A model generated the notes under the pieces. It searched no databases. It saw nothing but the letters and a program-made list of their open reading frames with translations, and was not told the DNA's origin. 15,979 nucleotides of DNA from positions 1 through 15,979 of the forward strand of contig CABRZA010000048.1 of assembly GCA_902475285.1 (NCBI GenBank), given 5' to 3'. Made by a program: the position numbers and the translations under genes. Position 1 is the first letter of the stretch. Every line of letters begins with the position of its first letter. Below are positions 1 to 8,273 of this stretch, piece by piece. The DNA comes from an uncultured Porphyromonadaceae bacterium (GTDB lineage: Bacteria; Bacteroidota; Bacteroidia; Bacteroidales; Muribaculaceae).

Positions 1-68
1 AAACCCTCGGATATTTCAAAGATTTTTCATAATTAATGTTAATTTTACTGTTCAATTGCTAAAATTAC

Positions 69-99
69 TCGCTGCCCGAGCTTTTTTTTATTAACTTTG
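69..99 (+). promoter_or_regulatory. candidate Bacteroidota promoter of the secreted amylase gene
   Basis: TAACTTTG at 92-99 is an exact match to the Bacteroidota -7 consensus TAnnTTTG. Exactly 20 nt upstream, at 69-71, is TCG, a one-mismatch form of the TTG core of the -33 element. Transcription would start near 105, giving a leader of about 40 nt before the ATG at 147. The perfect -7 with a weak -33 would fit a promoter that needs an activator, but that is inference. The rest of 1-146 is AT-rich and I see no gene in it. Confidence 0.55.
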
Positions 100-146
100 C
101 TTCACCTTATATCATACTTCATAAAACTAAATCTAATTCCAAAAAC

Positions 147-3092
147 ATGAATTCCACCAAGAAATTCATCGTAGGAGCTGCAATGGCCATGCTTGCCGCT
201 CAGCCGGCTCTGGCGTCGACTTTCGTGGGAAATCGTGACGACTTCCGCGACGAGACGATTTATTTTGCCATGACAACGCGCTTCTACGACGGCGACCCGC
301 AGAACAACGTATACTGCTGGGACGGAAAGAACAACGTGAACGACCCCGAATGGCGCGGCGACTTCAAAGGCCTCATCGAAAAGCTCGACTACATCAAGGC
401 GCTGGGCTTCACGGCCGTGTGGATTACGCCTATCGTCGAGAACGCATCGGGCCTCGACTACCACGGCTACCACGCCTTCAACTTCAAGAAGGTCGACCCC
501 CGCTATGAGAGCGACGACTGCAAGTTCCAGGACCTCATCGACGCCGCACACGCACGCGGCATGAAAATCGTGCTCGACATCGTGCTAAACCACACCGGAA
601 ACTTCGGCGAGGACACCCTATGCCCGATGTTCGTAAAGGACTACTCAACAAACCTCTCCAACATCCTCAAGTCGATGAAGCTCCACCCCAACACGGTGCT
701 TCCCGCCGACTACGACCTTGCCTCGCCCAAGGCTCACGATCCCCGTATCAACGCCCTTAAAAACGAGGACGGACAGAACCACGACCACCACAACTACTAC
801 CACCATGTGGGCAACGAGTGGAACTGGGACGACTACTCGCGCTGGTATGCCCAGATTGCCGGCGACTGCGTCGACCTCAACACCGAGAACCCCGCCGTGT
901 CGGAATACCTCGTGGAGTGCTACGGCAAATTCATCGAGATGGGCGTCGACGGATTCCGCATCGACACCTCCGGCCACATCTCACGCCTTACATTCAACAA
1001 GGCTTTCGTGCCACAGTTCATGGAAATCGCCGAGCGCGCAAAGGCAAAGCGCGGCGGAACGCCCTTCTTCATGTACGGCGAGGTATGCGCACGCGACCGC
1101 AACGTCACCTACCGCAACCACCAGAACTGCTCGCCCTACTTCTACACCTGGAAGGAAAGCAAGGACTACGCCTGGGATTACTCCACCACCTCGTGGGATG
1201 CCGTTGTGAACGTAAACCACGGCCACGGCGACCACACCAACACCAATAGCCAGGACCAGCAGGGCAAGGACTACCACGGCGACGTCGACAGCTCGACACC
1301 CACTTCGACCAACGCTTTCCTGCAAGGAAACGCCTACCACACCCCCGACTACTCGAAGTACTCGCAGTTCAGCGTAATCGACTTCCCCATGCACTGGAAC
1401 TTCCGCTCGACCCGCGAAGCCTGGGGCGTGCGCGGCGGCGACAAATACTACAACGACGCAACATACAACGTGGTCTACGTCGACAGCCACGACTACGCTC
1501 CCGACGGCGCTCCCGAAAACCAGCGCTTCGCACAGAGCCAGGACACATGGGCATCGAACCTCTCGCTGATGTTCACATTCCGCGGCATCCCCTGCCTATA
1601 CTACGGCTCGGAGATTGAGTTCAAGAAAGGCTGCACTATCGACAAGGGCGCCGAACTCGCCCTGAAAGACTCCGGCCGCGCATACTTCGGCGGATACATC
1701 ACCGGCAACGTCAACGTTACCGACTTCGGCCAGTACAGCGGCGCAACCGGCAACATGGCCACCACGCTCTCGCACCCCCTGTCGCTCCACATACAGCGCC
1801 TCAACAAAATCCGCGCCGCAGTGCCCGCCCTCCGCAAGGGCCAGTACAGCACCGACGGCTGCGACGGCCAGGGCGTAGCCGCCTTCAAGCGCCGCTACAC
1901 CGACGCCACTACCGACAGCTACGTGCTCGTAACCATCGGCGGAGAAGCTACTTTCACCGGCGTTGAGAACGGCACATACACCGACGTCGTTACCGGCGAC
2001 GTGAAGACCGTGACCAACGGCACCCTCACCACCAACGCCTGCACCGGCGAAGGCAACCTCCGCGCCTATGTGCTCAGCACGGCAAAGACTCCCGCTCCCG
2101 GCAAGATTGGCGACGACGGCAAGTATCTCTACGCCACATCGCCCGCTACCGTAGCCCAGGGCGCATACGACGGCAATGAAGAAGCCCTCGACACCTGGAC
2201 CGTGAAGGACGACGCCCAGGGCGGCGGCGGTGGCGGCGGCGGCGCCGAAATCGTAGAACCCGACCCCGTCATACCTCCCGCAATGAGCGAGGGAGAGCAG
2301 GCCGTATTCTTTGAAAACACCGACGGCGAGTGGGGCGGATACATCCGCTGCTACGCCTGGAACGGAGGCACAACCTACAACGGCGCATGGCCCGGCGGAA
2401 ACATGAAATACCTCGGCAACAAGATATGGAAGTGGACCTACACCGGCTCCGCTGTCATCCCCGAAGGCGCCGGCGTCATTTTCAACAACAACGGCGCTCA
2501 GACCGACGACTTCAAGTGGGTCAACGGCGGATACTACACCAAGGCCGGCTACCAGAAGACCATCCCCGGCGCCGGTGAAATCGTCGTTCCCCCGGTAGAC
2601 CCGACCGACGAATTCACCGTATACTTCGACAACAGCGAAGCCAACTGGACCAAGGTGAACGTCTACATGTGGGACGACGGCGGCACGCTCTGCGGAGAAT
2701 GGCCCGGCACCGAAATCACCTCCACGACCGTGGTCGACGGCAAGAGCTACTACACTTATACCTACACCCCCGACCGCGCCCTCACCAACGCAATGATTAT
2801 CTTCAACGACGGCAGCCGCCAGACAGGCGACCTCAAGCTCGTGCCCGGCGGCATATACAACGCCTCAGGCATGCTCGGCCAGATATCGGGCGTTGAGAGC
2901 ACTGTGAGCGGTGCCGAAATCCGCATCGGCGCCCGCGACGGCATGCTCGTGGTCGACGCCGACCGCCACGCAATAATCACCGTGGTAAGCCTCGACGGCA
3001 CGGCCCGCAAATACACCGTGCGCCCCGGCCGAAACACCATAGAGCTCCCACGCGGCTTCTATATCGTGGAAGGCCGCAAGGTCATCCTCTAA
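147..3092 (+). CDS. secreted GH13 alpha-amylase with two CBM26-like starch-binding modules
   Basis: Endo-acting alpha-1,4-glucan hydrolase of family GH13, predicted to be exported and to cut starch outside the cell. The 981-residue product starts with a signal peptide (hydrophobic 8-20, likely cleavage after ALA near residue 23). The catalytic domain (about 34-645) shows every GH13 signature: region I DIVLNH (144-149), region V-like CVDLN (241-245), region II GFRIDTSGH with nucleophile Asp273, region III GEV with acid/base Glu312, and region IV VDSHD with Asp449. The usual Lys-His after the nucleophile is replaced by Ser-Gly-His. A run of eight glycines (692-699) links to two similar beta modules (about 718-805 and 823-910), each with a Tyr/Met-x-Trp strand, a WPG turn, an IFN strand and a QTDD/QTGD motif, as in starch-binding module 26. 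Residues 915-981 resemble Bacteroidota C-terminal sorting domains. The gene is flanked by its own promoter and terminator, so it is not in the susC operon. GH13 assignment is very sure; the subfamily is not assigned. Confidence 0.95.
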   Translation: MNSTKKFIVGAAMAMLAAQPALASTFVGNRDDFRDETIYFAMTTRFYDGDPQNNVYCWDGKNNVNDPEWRGDFKGLIEKLDYIKALGFTAVWITPIVENASGLDYHGYHAFNFKKVDPRYESDDCKFQDLIDAAHARGMKIVLDIVLNHTGNFGEDTLCPMFVKDYSTNLSNILKSMKLHPNTVLPADYDLASPKAHDPRINALKNEDGQNHDHHNYYHHVGNEWNWDDYSRWYAQIAGDCVDLNTENPAVSEYLVECYGKFIEMGVDGFRIDTSGHISRLTFNKAFVPQFMEIAERAKAKRGGTPFFMYGEVCARDRNVTYRNHQNCSPYFYTWKESKDYAWDYSTTSWDAVVNVNHGHGDHTNTNSQDQQGKDYHGDVDSSTPTSTNAFLQGNAYHTPDYSKYSQFSVIDFPMHWNFRSTREAWGVRGGDKYYNDATYNVVYVDSHDYAPDGAPENQRFAQSQDTWASNLSLMFTFRGIPCLYYGSEIEFKKGCTIDKGAELALKDSGRAYFGGYITGNVNVTDFGQYSGATGNMATTLSHPLSLHIQRLNKIRAAVPALRKGQYSTDGCDGQGVAAFKRRYTDATTDSYVLVTIGGEATFTGVENGTYTDVVTGDVKTVTNGTLTTNACTGEGNLRAYVLSTAKTPAPGKIGDDGKYLYATSPATVAQGAYDGNEEALDTWTVKDDAQGGGGGGGGAEIVEPDPVIPPAMSEGEQAVFFENTDGEWGGYIRCYAWNGGTTYNGAWPGGNMKYLGNKIWKWTYTGSAVIPEGAGVIFNNNGAQTDDFKWVNGGYYTKAGYQKTIPGAGEIVVPPVDPTDEFTVYFDNSEANWTKVNVYMWDDGGTLCGEWPGTEITSTTVVDGKSYYTYTYTPDRALTNAMIIFNDGSRQTGDLKLVPGGIYNASGMLGQISGVESTVSGAEIRIGARDGMLVVDADRHAIITVVSLDGTARKYTVRPGRNTIELPRGFYIVEGRKVIL

Positions 3093-3111
3093 GCCCCGAC
3101 CGCTTTACCAT

Positions 3112-3139
3112 AAATCCCCGCCCCCGGCGGGGATTTTTT
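3112..3139 (+). terminator. Rho-independent terminator after the amylase gene
   Basis: An 11-bp perfect stem, AAATCCCCGCC (3112-3122) pairing with GGCGGGGATTT (3126-3136), closes a CCC loop and runs into a T tract to 3139. It lies 20 bp after the amylase stop codon and separates that gene from the downstream regulator. The A side of the stem would also give a short T-run on the other strand, so it could work in both directions. Confidence 0.9.
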
Positions 3140-3163
3140 GTATTATAAAAAACGTGTGGCAAA

Positions 3164-3372
3164 AGTCGCGAAGCGACGTCGTTATTGTTAACCCCAGACG
3201 ACCACCGGGAGTCTGGGGAACAAGGGCAAAAAAGACGAATGAGTCTCGAAGAGACGATGTTGACAAGGCTGATCGACATCGTCTCTTCGAGACTCTGTCA
3301 TTCATTCCGGGCCATATCCCCAGACTCCCGGTGGTCGTCTGGGGTTTACGACAATATCGTCGCTTTGCGACT
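3164..3372. repeat. 209-bp near-symmetric inverted-repeat element made of hairpin blocks
   Basis: Three paired blocks are arranged exactly symmetrically about position 3268: 3164-3178 with 3358-3372 (14 of 15 bases complementary), 3190-3219 with 3317-3346 (30 of 30), and 3241-3260 with 3276-3295 (20 of 20), around a 15-nt centre. The stretches between blocks have equal lengths on both sides (11 and 21 nt) but pair poorly. Each block can also fold on itself: GTCGC-GAA-GCGAC at 3165-3177, CCCCAGAC with GTCTGGGG at 3192-3218, and GTCTC-GAA-GAGAC at 3243-3255. It could therefore form one long cruciform or six small hairpins. No transposase or convincing protein is encoded. It fills the gap between the amylase terminator and the regulator's promoter. 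A MITE-like or REP-like element, or two inverted copies of one module, are possible identities. Confidence 0.85.
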
Positions 3373-3405
3373 CTCATTGATTTCGCAATGGCGCGCTCGC
3401 CCGAC

Positions 3406-3436
3406 TTGCGAGTATGGAATTATTGTTGTAACTTTA
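3406..3436 (+). promoter_or_regulatory. candidate promoter of the SusR-like regulator gene
   Basis: TTG at 3406-3408 is followed, after exactly 20 nt, by TAACTTTA at 3429-3436, which matches TAnnTTTG at all but the last position. Transcription would begin near 3442, only a few bases before the ATG at 3449, so the message would be nearly leaderless. The site lies just outside the 209-bp inverted repeat. Confidence 0.5.
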
Positions 3437-3448
3437 CGGGCACATACT

Positions 3449-5101
3449 ATGAAAGCTCATCACATTATCTTTCTGCTCATCATCTTACTCGGCGCCTGCA
3501 GCACCCCCGACGCCGAGCCCAATGCCGCACTGCGCGAGCTATACGCTGAGCTCGACATGGAAATTGCCCGTAGCCACGACTACGAAGTGGTGAAAGAAAA
3601 CCGCATCGCCGACCTTCGCCGGCAGCTGACGCGCACACGCGACGCCGCACGGAAGACCGAAATAATCAATGGCCTCATTACCGAATTCGACGCATACAAT
3701 TCCGACTCAGCACTCCACTATATCAGCCTCAACCTCCGACGGCCAGAAATCCTCGACATTCCAGGCGAGCACACACGCCTCACGGTGAAGCGCGCCGACG
3801 TGCTCGCCCACGCAGGCCTCTTCGCCGACGCACTCGCCACTCTCGACGCCATACCCCGCGACTCGCTCACCCCCGACATCCTCGAGCAGTACTACTCAAC
3901 CTGCTGCGCCACCTACCAGTACCTCAGCGAGTTTACCAACGAGCACGACACCGCCCTGGGCCATGAGCGGCGCCGCGCACTCTACGTCGACTCCCTCCGC
4001 GCCGTAACCGACACCGCATCGTTCAACCATGTGGTCTTCGTAATGATAGAACTCGCTCGAAACGGCGACGCCGACACCGCCGCAGCCGTGCTCAAAAGCT
4101 GCCTCGACGAGTACCGCCCCGGCACGCGCGACTACTCCATAATGGCGTCAAACCTCGCATACATCTACAAGCTCTCCGGCTCGACCGACGACTACAAGCG
4201 CTACCTCGTGCTCAGCGCCATATCCGACGTAAAGGGCGCCGTGAAGGAGAACATGTCGTTCCGCGAGGTGGCCACGGTGATGTTCGAGGAAGGCGACGTG
4301 GAACGAGCCAACCGATACCTAAAAAAGAGCATCGCCGACGCCAACTTCTACTCCGCAATGATGCGCAACGCCCAGTCGAGCAAGATATTGCCCGTAATCG
4401 ACGACGCCTACACCCAGTTGCAGGACCGCCTGGCCTCGCGCCTGCGCCTGCAGGTGTTCGCCACCACGGTGCTGGCCGTGGTGCTGGTGATATTCATACT
4501 CCTCATTCTCAAACAGTTCCGCAGCCTCCGCCGCGCCAATACCGAAGTGAGCGCCGCCAACGCCGAACTCAGCGTCATATCCGAGCGCCTGCGCACCGCC
4601 AACGCCGAGCTCGAGGAGCGCAACTACGAGCTGCGCGACTTCAACCGAACCAAGGAACAGTACGCCGGCCTCTTCATGGAGTACTGCTCCTCGGCAATAT
4701 CAGCACTCCAGCACTACCAGCAGTCGCTGCGCGTGCTCGCCACGCAGGGTGCCAACCGCGCCGCACTCATGAAGAAACTCGAGTCGACCGAAGCCGCCGA
4801 CCGTCTCCTTAAAAATTTCTATGTGAGCTTCGACGAGGCCATACTCAACATCTACCCCCGGTTTGTCGACAAGTTCAACGCACTCCTCCAGCCCGACGAG
4901 CGCATAGTCCTTAAAACCGGAGAGCTGCTCAACACCGAGCTGCGCCTCTTCGCCCTAATCCGCATCGGCATCGACGACAGCGCCAAAATAGCCGGCTTCC
5001 TCCGCTGCTCCATCTCCACCGTCTACACCTACCGCTCCAAGATGCGCCGACGCGCCATAAACCCCGAAAATTTCGAGGACGACGTCCGCAATATCGCTTG
5101 A
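3449..5101 (+). CDS. susR: SusR-like membrane-spanning transcriptional regulator (DUF6377 type)
   Basis: Predicted inner-membrane regulator that senses a starch breakdown product in the periplasm and activates the sus genes, by analogy with Bacteroides SusR. The 550-residue product has an N-terminal export signal (MKAHHIIFLLIILLGAC), a mostly helical, TPR-like region (about 25-320), one membrane segment (about 335-355), a charged coiled coil (about 356-400, with ANAELSVISERLRTANAELEE), and a C-terminal helix-turn-helix (about 495-535, containing IAGFLRCSISTVYTYRSKMRRR) of LuxR-like appearance. The open frame extends upstream to 3185, but that part lies inside the inverted repeat; 3449 is chosen because it gives a clean signal sequence. 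LLGAC around Cys17 also fits a lipobox, which is odd for a protein with a second membrane span. It sits directly upstream of susC. Architecture is clear; the ligand is inferred from context. Confidence 0.85.
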   Translation: MKAHHIIFLLIILLGACSTPDAEPNAALRELYAELDMEIARSHDYEVVKENRIADLRRQLTRTRDAARKTEIINGLITEFDAYNSDSALHYISLNLRRPEILDIPGEHTRLTVKRADVLAHAGLFADALATLDAIPRDSLTPDILEQYYSTCCATYQYLSEFTNEHDTALGHERRRALYVDSLRAVTDTASFNHVVFVMIELARNGDADTAAAVLKSCLDEYRPGTRDYSIMASNLAYIYKLSGSTDDYKRYLVLSAISDVKGAVKENMSFREVATVMFEEGDVERANRYLKKSIADANFYSAMMRNAQSSKILPVIDDAYTQLQDRLASRLRLQVFATTVLAVVLVIFILLILKQFRSLRRANTEVSAANAELSVISERLRTANAELEERNYELRDFNRTKEQYAGLFMEYCSSAISALQHYQQSLRVLATQGANRAALMKKLESTEAADRLLKNFYVSFDEAILNIYPRFVDKFNALLQPDERIVLKTGELLNTELRLFALIRIGIDDSAKIAGFLRCSISTVYTYRSKMRRRAINPENFEDDVRNIA

Positions 5102-5163
5102 AAAGGATGTAGATTTTCCCGTCAACTTCCAGCCCACAATTCCCACTCCTACAACTATTTATC

Positions 5164-5203
5164 TGTTTGATAAGTTTTGATTTTCGTTAGATATGTTTGA
5201 CAA
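5164..5203 (+). promoter_or_regulatory. phased direct repeat upstream of susC, candidate activator site
   Basis: TGTTTGATAA (5164-5173) and TGTTTGACAA (5194-5203) match at 9 of 10 positions and start exactly 30 bp apart, about three helical turns, so both lie on the same DNA face. The second copy includes the TTTG of the proposed -33 element. This placement suits a dimeric activator contacting RNA polymerase, and the SusR-like protein encoded just upstream is the obvious candidate. Function is inference; with AT-rich DNA a chance repeat is possible. Confidence 0.45.
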
Positions 5204-5227
5204 TATTTAAAAGGTTGGCGAACTTTG
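5196..5227 (+). promoter_or_regulatory. candidate promoter of the susC operon
   Basis: TTTG at 5196-5199 is separated by exactly 20 nt from GAACTTTG at 5220-5227, a one-mismatch version of TAnnTTTG. Transcription would start near 5234, leaving a leader of about 55 nt before the susC ATG at 5289. I see no terminator between the regulator stop (5101) and this promoter, so some read-through from the regulator gene is possible. Confidence 0.55.
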
Positions 5228-5288
5228 CGGCATACTGTTGCACCGCAGCCTTAAATCGAACATCATCACAACCTAATCAAAACACATA

Positions 5289-8255
5289 ATGAACAGAAAA
5301 CCATGGAATTTACGGGCCCTTACGCTCACTCTCTTATGGGTGTTGGCCCTTGTGGCGACGCCGTTTGCCTCGGCACAGCCGCTCAATGTTTCCGGCACTG
5401 TCACCGATCCCACCGGAGAGGTTCTCATCGGAGTCAGTGTCTCTGTAAAAGGCGATCAGAAAATTGCCGCTCCCACCGACTATGAAGGGCACTACACGCT
5501 CGCGGGCGTGCCGTCCGACGGCACTCTCGTGTTCAGCTACGTAGGCTTCAAGGCCGTCGAAGTAGCCATCGCCGGTCGCACACGCATCGACGTCACCATG
5601 CACGAGGACAGCGAAATCCTCGACGAAGTTGTCGTCGTGGGCTACGGCTCACTAAGCCGAAAGGAACTCTCCAGCTCCATCGTGCAGGTCAACAGCGCCG
5701 ACTTCCAGAAAGGCGCAATGAACAGCCCCATGGAGATGCTCACCGGCAAGGTGGCTGGCCTCAATGTGTCGAGCACGGCATCGGCCAACCCCAACGCCGG
5801 CGCCGACCTGCAGGTGCGCGGCGCAACATCGCTCAGCGCCGGCAACGGCCCCCTCATCGTTATCGACGGTGTGGCCGGCGGCGACATACGCACCCTCGCA
5901 CCGCAGGACATCGAGTCGATGTCGGTGCTCAAAGATGCCGCCTCGGCTGCCATCTACGGCACACGAGGCGCCAACGGCGTTATCCTCATCACAACTAAGA
6001 AAGGCACCGGCGAGGCCGGCAAGCCCGTCATTACTTTCGACACCTACGGCGCCCTGGCATTCGCCAAGGACAAACCCGAGGTTCTCTCGCCCTACGAATG
6101 GCGCCTCGCCCGCCGCGGCAACGACTACGGCGCAAGCACCGACTGGTACGACCTCATCACACGCGACTCGGCCTACGACACCAACCAGTACCTCTCCATC
6201 GACGGCTCGCTCGAAAACGGCGGATACTACACCGCTTCGGTCAACTGGAAGAAAGCCAACGGCCTCGACATCGTCAGCGGCCGCGAGGAGTTCGGCGGTC
6301 GCGCGGCTGTGTCGGCAAGCGCCGTCAACAACCACCTCCGCCTCACGGCCTCCGTCAACGCCCGCAAGGTGAAGGAGAAATGGGGCGACGACGGTATGTT
6401 CGACACCGCTCTCGGCATGAACCCCACAATCCCCGTCTACAACGAAGACGGCTCCTACTACCAGCCCACCTCCCCAACCGACATCAAGAACCCCGTGCAG
6501 CAGCTCAAAGTGAACCGTTCGGAGGGCAACCGCACATACATTCTCGGCTCGACCGACATCAAGTACAACATCTGGAGCAACGACAAGCACAACGTCAGCG
6601 CCACGCTCTCATACTCCTTCAACTACAACGACCTCAAAAGCGACTACTACACCCCCACCACCTCGGGTGAGTCGTACTGGGGAGGATACAAGGGCCGCGC
6701 TTCGCAGCACTACCAGAAATGGTGGACTAACCGCGTGGAGGCTCTCGCCAACTACGGCTTCCAGACCACCGACCACGACGTGAAGTTCGTTGCCGGCTAC
6801 TCCTTCGAGCGCTCCAACTGGGAGCAGATGTTCATGCAGAACAACGACTTCACCTTCGACAAACCCGCGTGGAACGGCATCGGCTCGGGCTCATGGCTCG
6901 GCGAAGGCAAGGCTCAGATGTACGGCGGCAAGAGCCAGTCGACGCTCATCGGCTTCTTCGGCCGCGTCAACTACTCATGGAAAGGCATGATCATCGCTTC
7001 GGCCTCCATACGCCACGAAGGCTCCACCAAGTTCGGCACCGACAAGAAGTGGGGCTCCTTCCCCGCCGCATCGGTGGCTTGGGAAATGGCAAAGGCTCCC
7101 ATCCTCTCCGAATACGGCCAGACCGTGCAGAGCCTCAAGCCCCGCATATCATACGGCGTGACCGGCCGAAGCGACTTCGACGCATACCGCTCCCTCGCAA
7201 CCTACTCGCCCAACGGCACATACCTCATCGACGGCAGCTGGGTAACCGGCTACCGCCCCTCCAACAACGCCAACCCCGAGCTCGGCTGGGAAAAACTGAC
7301 CAGCGCCAACTACGGCATCGACTTCATGTTCTTCAACCGTCTCTACGGTTCGATCGAATACTTCGACCGCCGCTCGCAGGACCTCCTCTACAACTACACC
7401 GCACCCCAACCCCCATATGTATACCCCGACATCCTCGTCAACGTGGGCACTACAAAGAACACCGGCGTAGAGCTCAGCATCACCGCCGACGCCGTGGTCG
7501 ACAAGCCCGTCACCTGGACAACAGGCGTCAACTACTCCTACGGCACAACGAAGCTCACCAAGCTCTCCAACTCAATCTACCAGGCATCCTACCTCGACCT
7601 CTACCAGAAGCCCGGCGTAGGCACCAGCGAGTACTTCTTCCGCGTGGAGGAAGGCGGCAAGATCGGCCAGTTCTACGGTTATGAATATGCCGGCGTCGAC
7701 GAGAACCACAACATGCTCGTATACAACGCCGACGGCGAGAAGGTAATCGCAGCTTCGGCCGACCCCAAGGACAAACGTTTCATCGGCGACGGCGCCCCCA
7801 AGCACTTCCTCACATGGAGCAACACCGTGAAGTGGCGCAACTTCGACCTCAGCCTCATGTTCACCGGCGCTTTCGACTTCCAGATCTTCAACATGCGCAA
7901 GTACGGAATGGGCCTCCGCGGCAGCGGCAGCGACAACGTGCTCCGCAGCACCTACCTCGAAGACCGCGACGTATGGTCGGGAGGCGGCGTAATTTCGTCC
8001 TACTTCCTCGAGCGCGGCGACTACTTCAAGCTCGAAAACGCAACCCTGGGCTACACCGTGCCCTTGAAGAACCGACGCATCGTCGACTCGCTCCGCTTCT
8101 ACGTGGCAGCACGCAACCTCTTCACAATCACGGGCTACTCCGGCACCGACCCCTCGGCCGTAACTTCCACCGGCATTACCCCAGGCATCGACGTAACTTC
8201 GGCCTATCCTACCGCCACTCAGGTAACCATCGGCGCCACCATCCGCTTCCGTTAA
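5289..8255 (+). CDS. susC: SusC-family TonB-dependent outer-membrane transporter
   Basis: Outer-membrane beta-barrel that imports malto-oligosaccharides handed over by its SusD partner, powered by TonB-ExbBD. The 988-residue length is normal for the family. A signal peptide ends near ASA-Q (residues 27-30). It is followed by a carboxypeptidase-regulatory-like beta domain (about 33-105), the TonB box region EVVVVGYG (113-120), and a plug domain (about 120-240) with the family motif containing LKDAASAAIYGTRGANGV (214-231) and the plug-end ITTKKG. The rest is a barrel rich in alternating aromatic strands that ends with a terminal aromatic-basic strand (GATIRFR), as expected for BAM insertion. 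It is the first gene of the probable five-gene operon, 18 bp ahead of susD. Starch specificity is inferred from the neighbours, since SusC sequence alone does not reveal the substrate. Confidence 0.96.
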   Translation: MNRKPWNLRALTLTLLWVLALVATPFASAQPLNVSGTVTDPTGEVLIGVSVSVKGDQKIAAPTDYEGHYTLAGVPSDGTLVFSYVGFKAVEVAIAGRTRIDVTMHEDSEILDEVVVVGYGSLSRKELSSSIVQVNSADFQKGAMNSPMEMLTGKVAGLNVSSTASANPNAGADLQVRGATSLSAGNGPLIVIDGVAGGDIRTLAPQDIESMSVLKDAASAAIYGTRGANGVILITTKKGTGEAGKPVITFDTYGALAFAKDKPEVLSPYEWRLARRGNDYGASTDWYDLITRDSAYDTNQYLSIDGSLENGGYYTASVNWKKANGLDIVSGREEFGGRAAVSASAVNNHLRLTASVNARKVKEKWGDDGMFDTALGMNPTIPVYNEDGSYYQPTSPTDIKNPVQQLKVNRSEGNRTYILGSTDIKYNIWSNDKHNVSATLSYSFNYNDLKSDYYTPTTSGESYWGGYKGRASQHYQKWWTNRVEALANYGFQTTDHDVKFVAGYSFERSNWEQMFMQNNDFTFDKPAWNGIGSGSWLGEGKAQMYGGKSQSTLIGFFGRVNYSWKGMIIASASIRHEGSTKFGTDKKWGSFPAASVAWEMAKAPILSEYGQTVQSLKPRISYGVTGRSDFDAYRSLATYSPNGTYLIDGSWVTGYRPSNNANPELGWEKLTSANYGIDFMFFNRLYGSIEYFDRRSQDLLYNYTAPQPPYVYPDILVNVGTTKNTGVELSITADAVVDKPVTWTTGVNYSYGTTKLTKLSNSIYQASYLDLYQKPGVGTSEYFFRVEEGGKIGQFYGYEYAGVDENHNMLVYNADGEKVIAASADPKDKRFIGDGAPKHFLTWSNTVKWRNFDLSLMFTGAFDFQIFNMRKYGMGLRGSGSDNVLRSTYLEDRDVWSGGGVISSYFLERGDYFKLENATLGYTVPLKNRRIVDSLRFYVAARNLFTITGYSGTDPSAVTSTGITPGIDVTSAYPTATQVTIGATIRFR

Positions 8256-8273
8256 CCTTAACATTCCGAAACT

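Noticed and set aside
211..220. No tRNA or rRNA gene recognised anywhere in the window, including the gaps at 3093-3448 and 15005-15738.
   Set aside because: The hairpins in those gaps do not make a cloverleaf and lack GTTC-type T-loop context or a CCA end; they fit repeats and terminators better.
777..816. His/Asn/Tyr-rich stretch in the amylase (NHDHHNYYHH, residues 211-220) as a possible special metal site.
   Set aside because: GH13 enzymes of the amylase/CGTase type have a similar YHH or FHH-containing segment just before region V in domain B, so this is ordinary family sequence and not a new motif.
3154..3549. 131-codon frame and the upstream extension (from 3185) of the regulator frame.
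   Set aside because: Both run through the 209-bp inverted repeat; the palindrome happens to lack stops. The signal sequence starting at 3449 and the nearby promoter support the shorter regulator.
5652..6590. 312-codon minus-strand frame inside susC, and similar long antisense frames at 7572-8291 and 9114-9800.
   Set aside because: Same composition effect in GC-rich coding DNA; products are Val/Gly/Glu-rich and featureless, and they cover the SusC plug and barrel or SusD scaffold.
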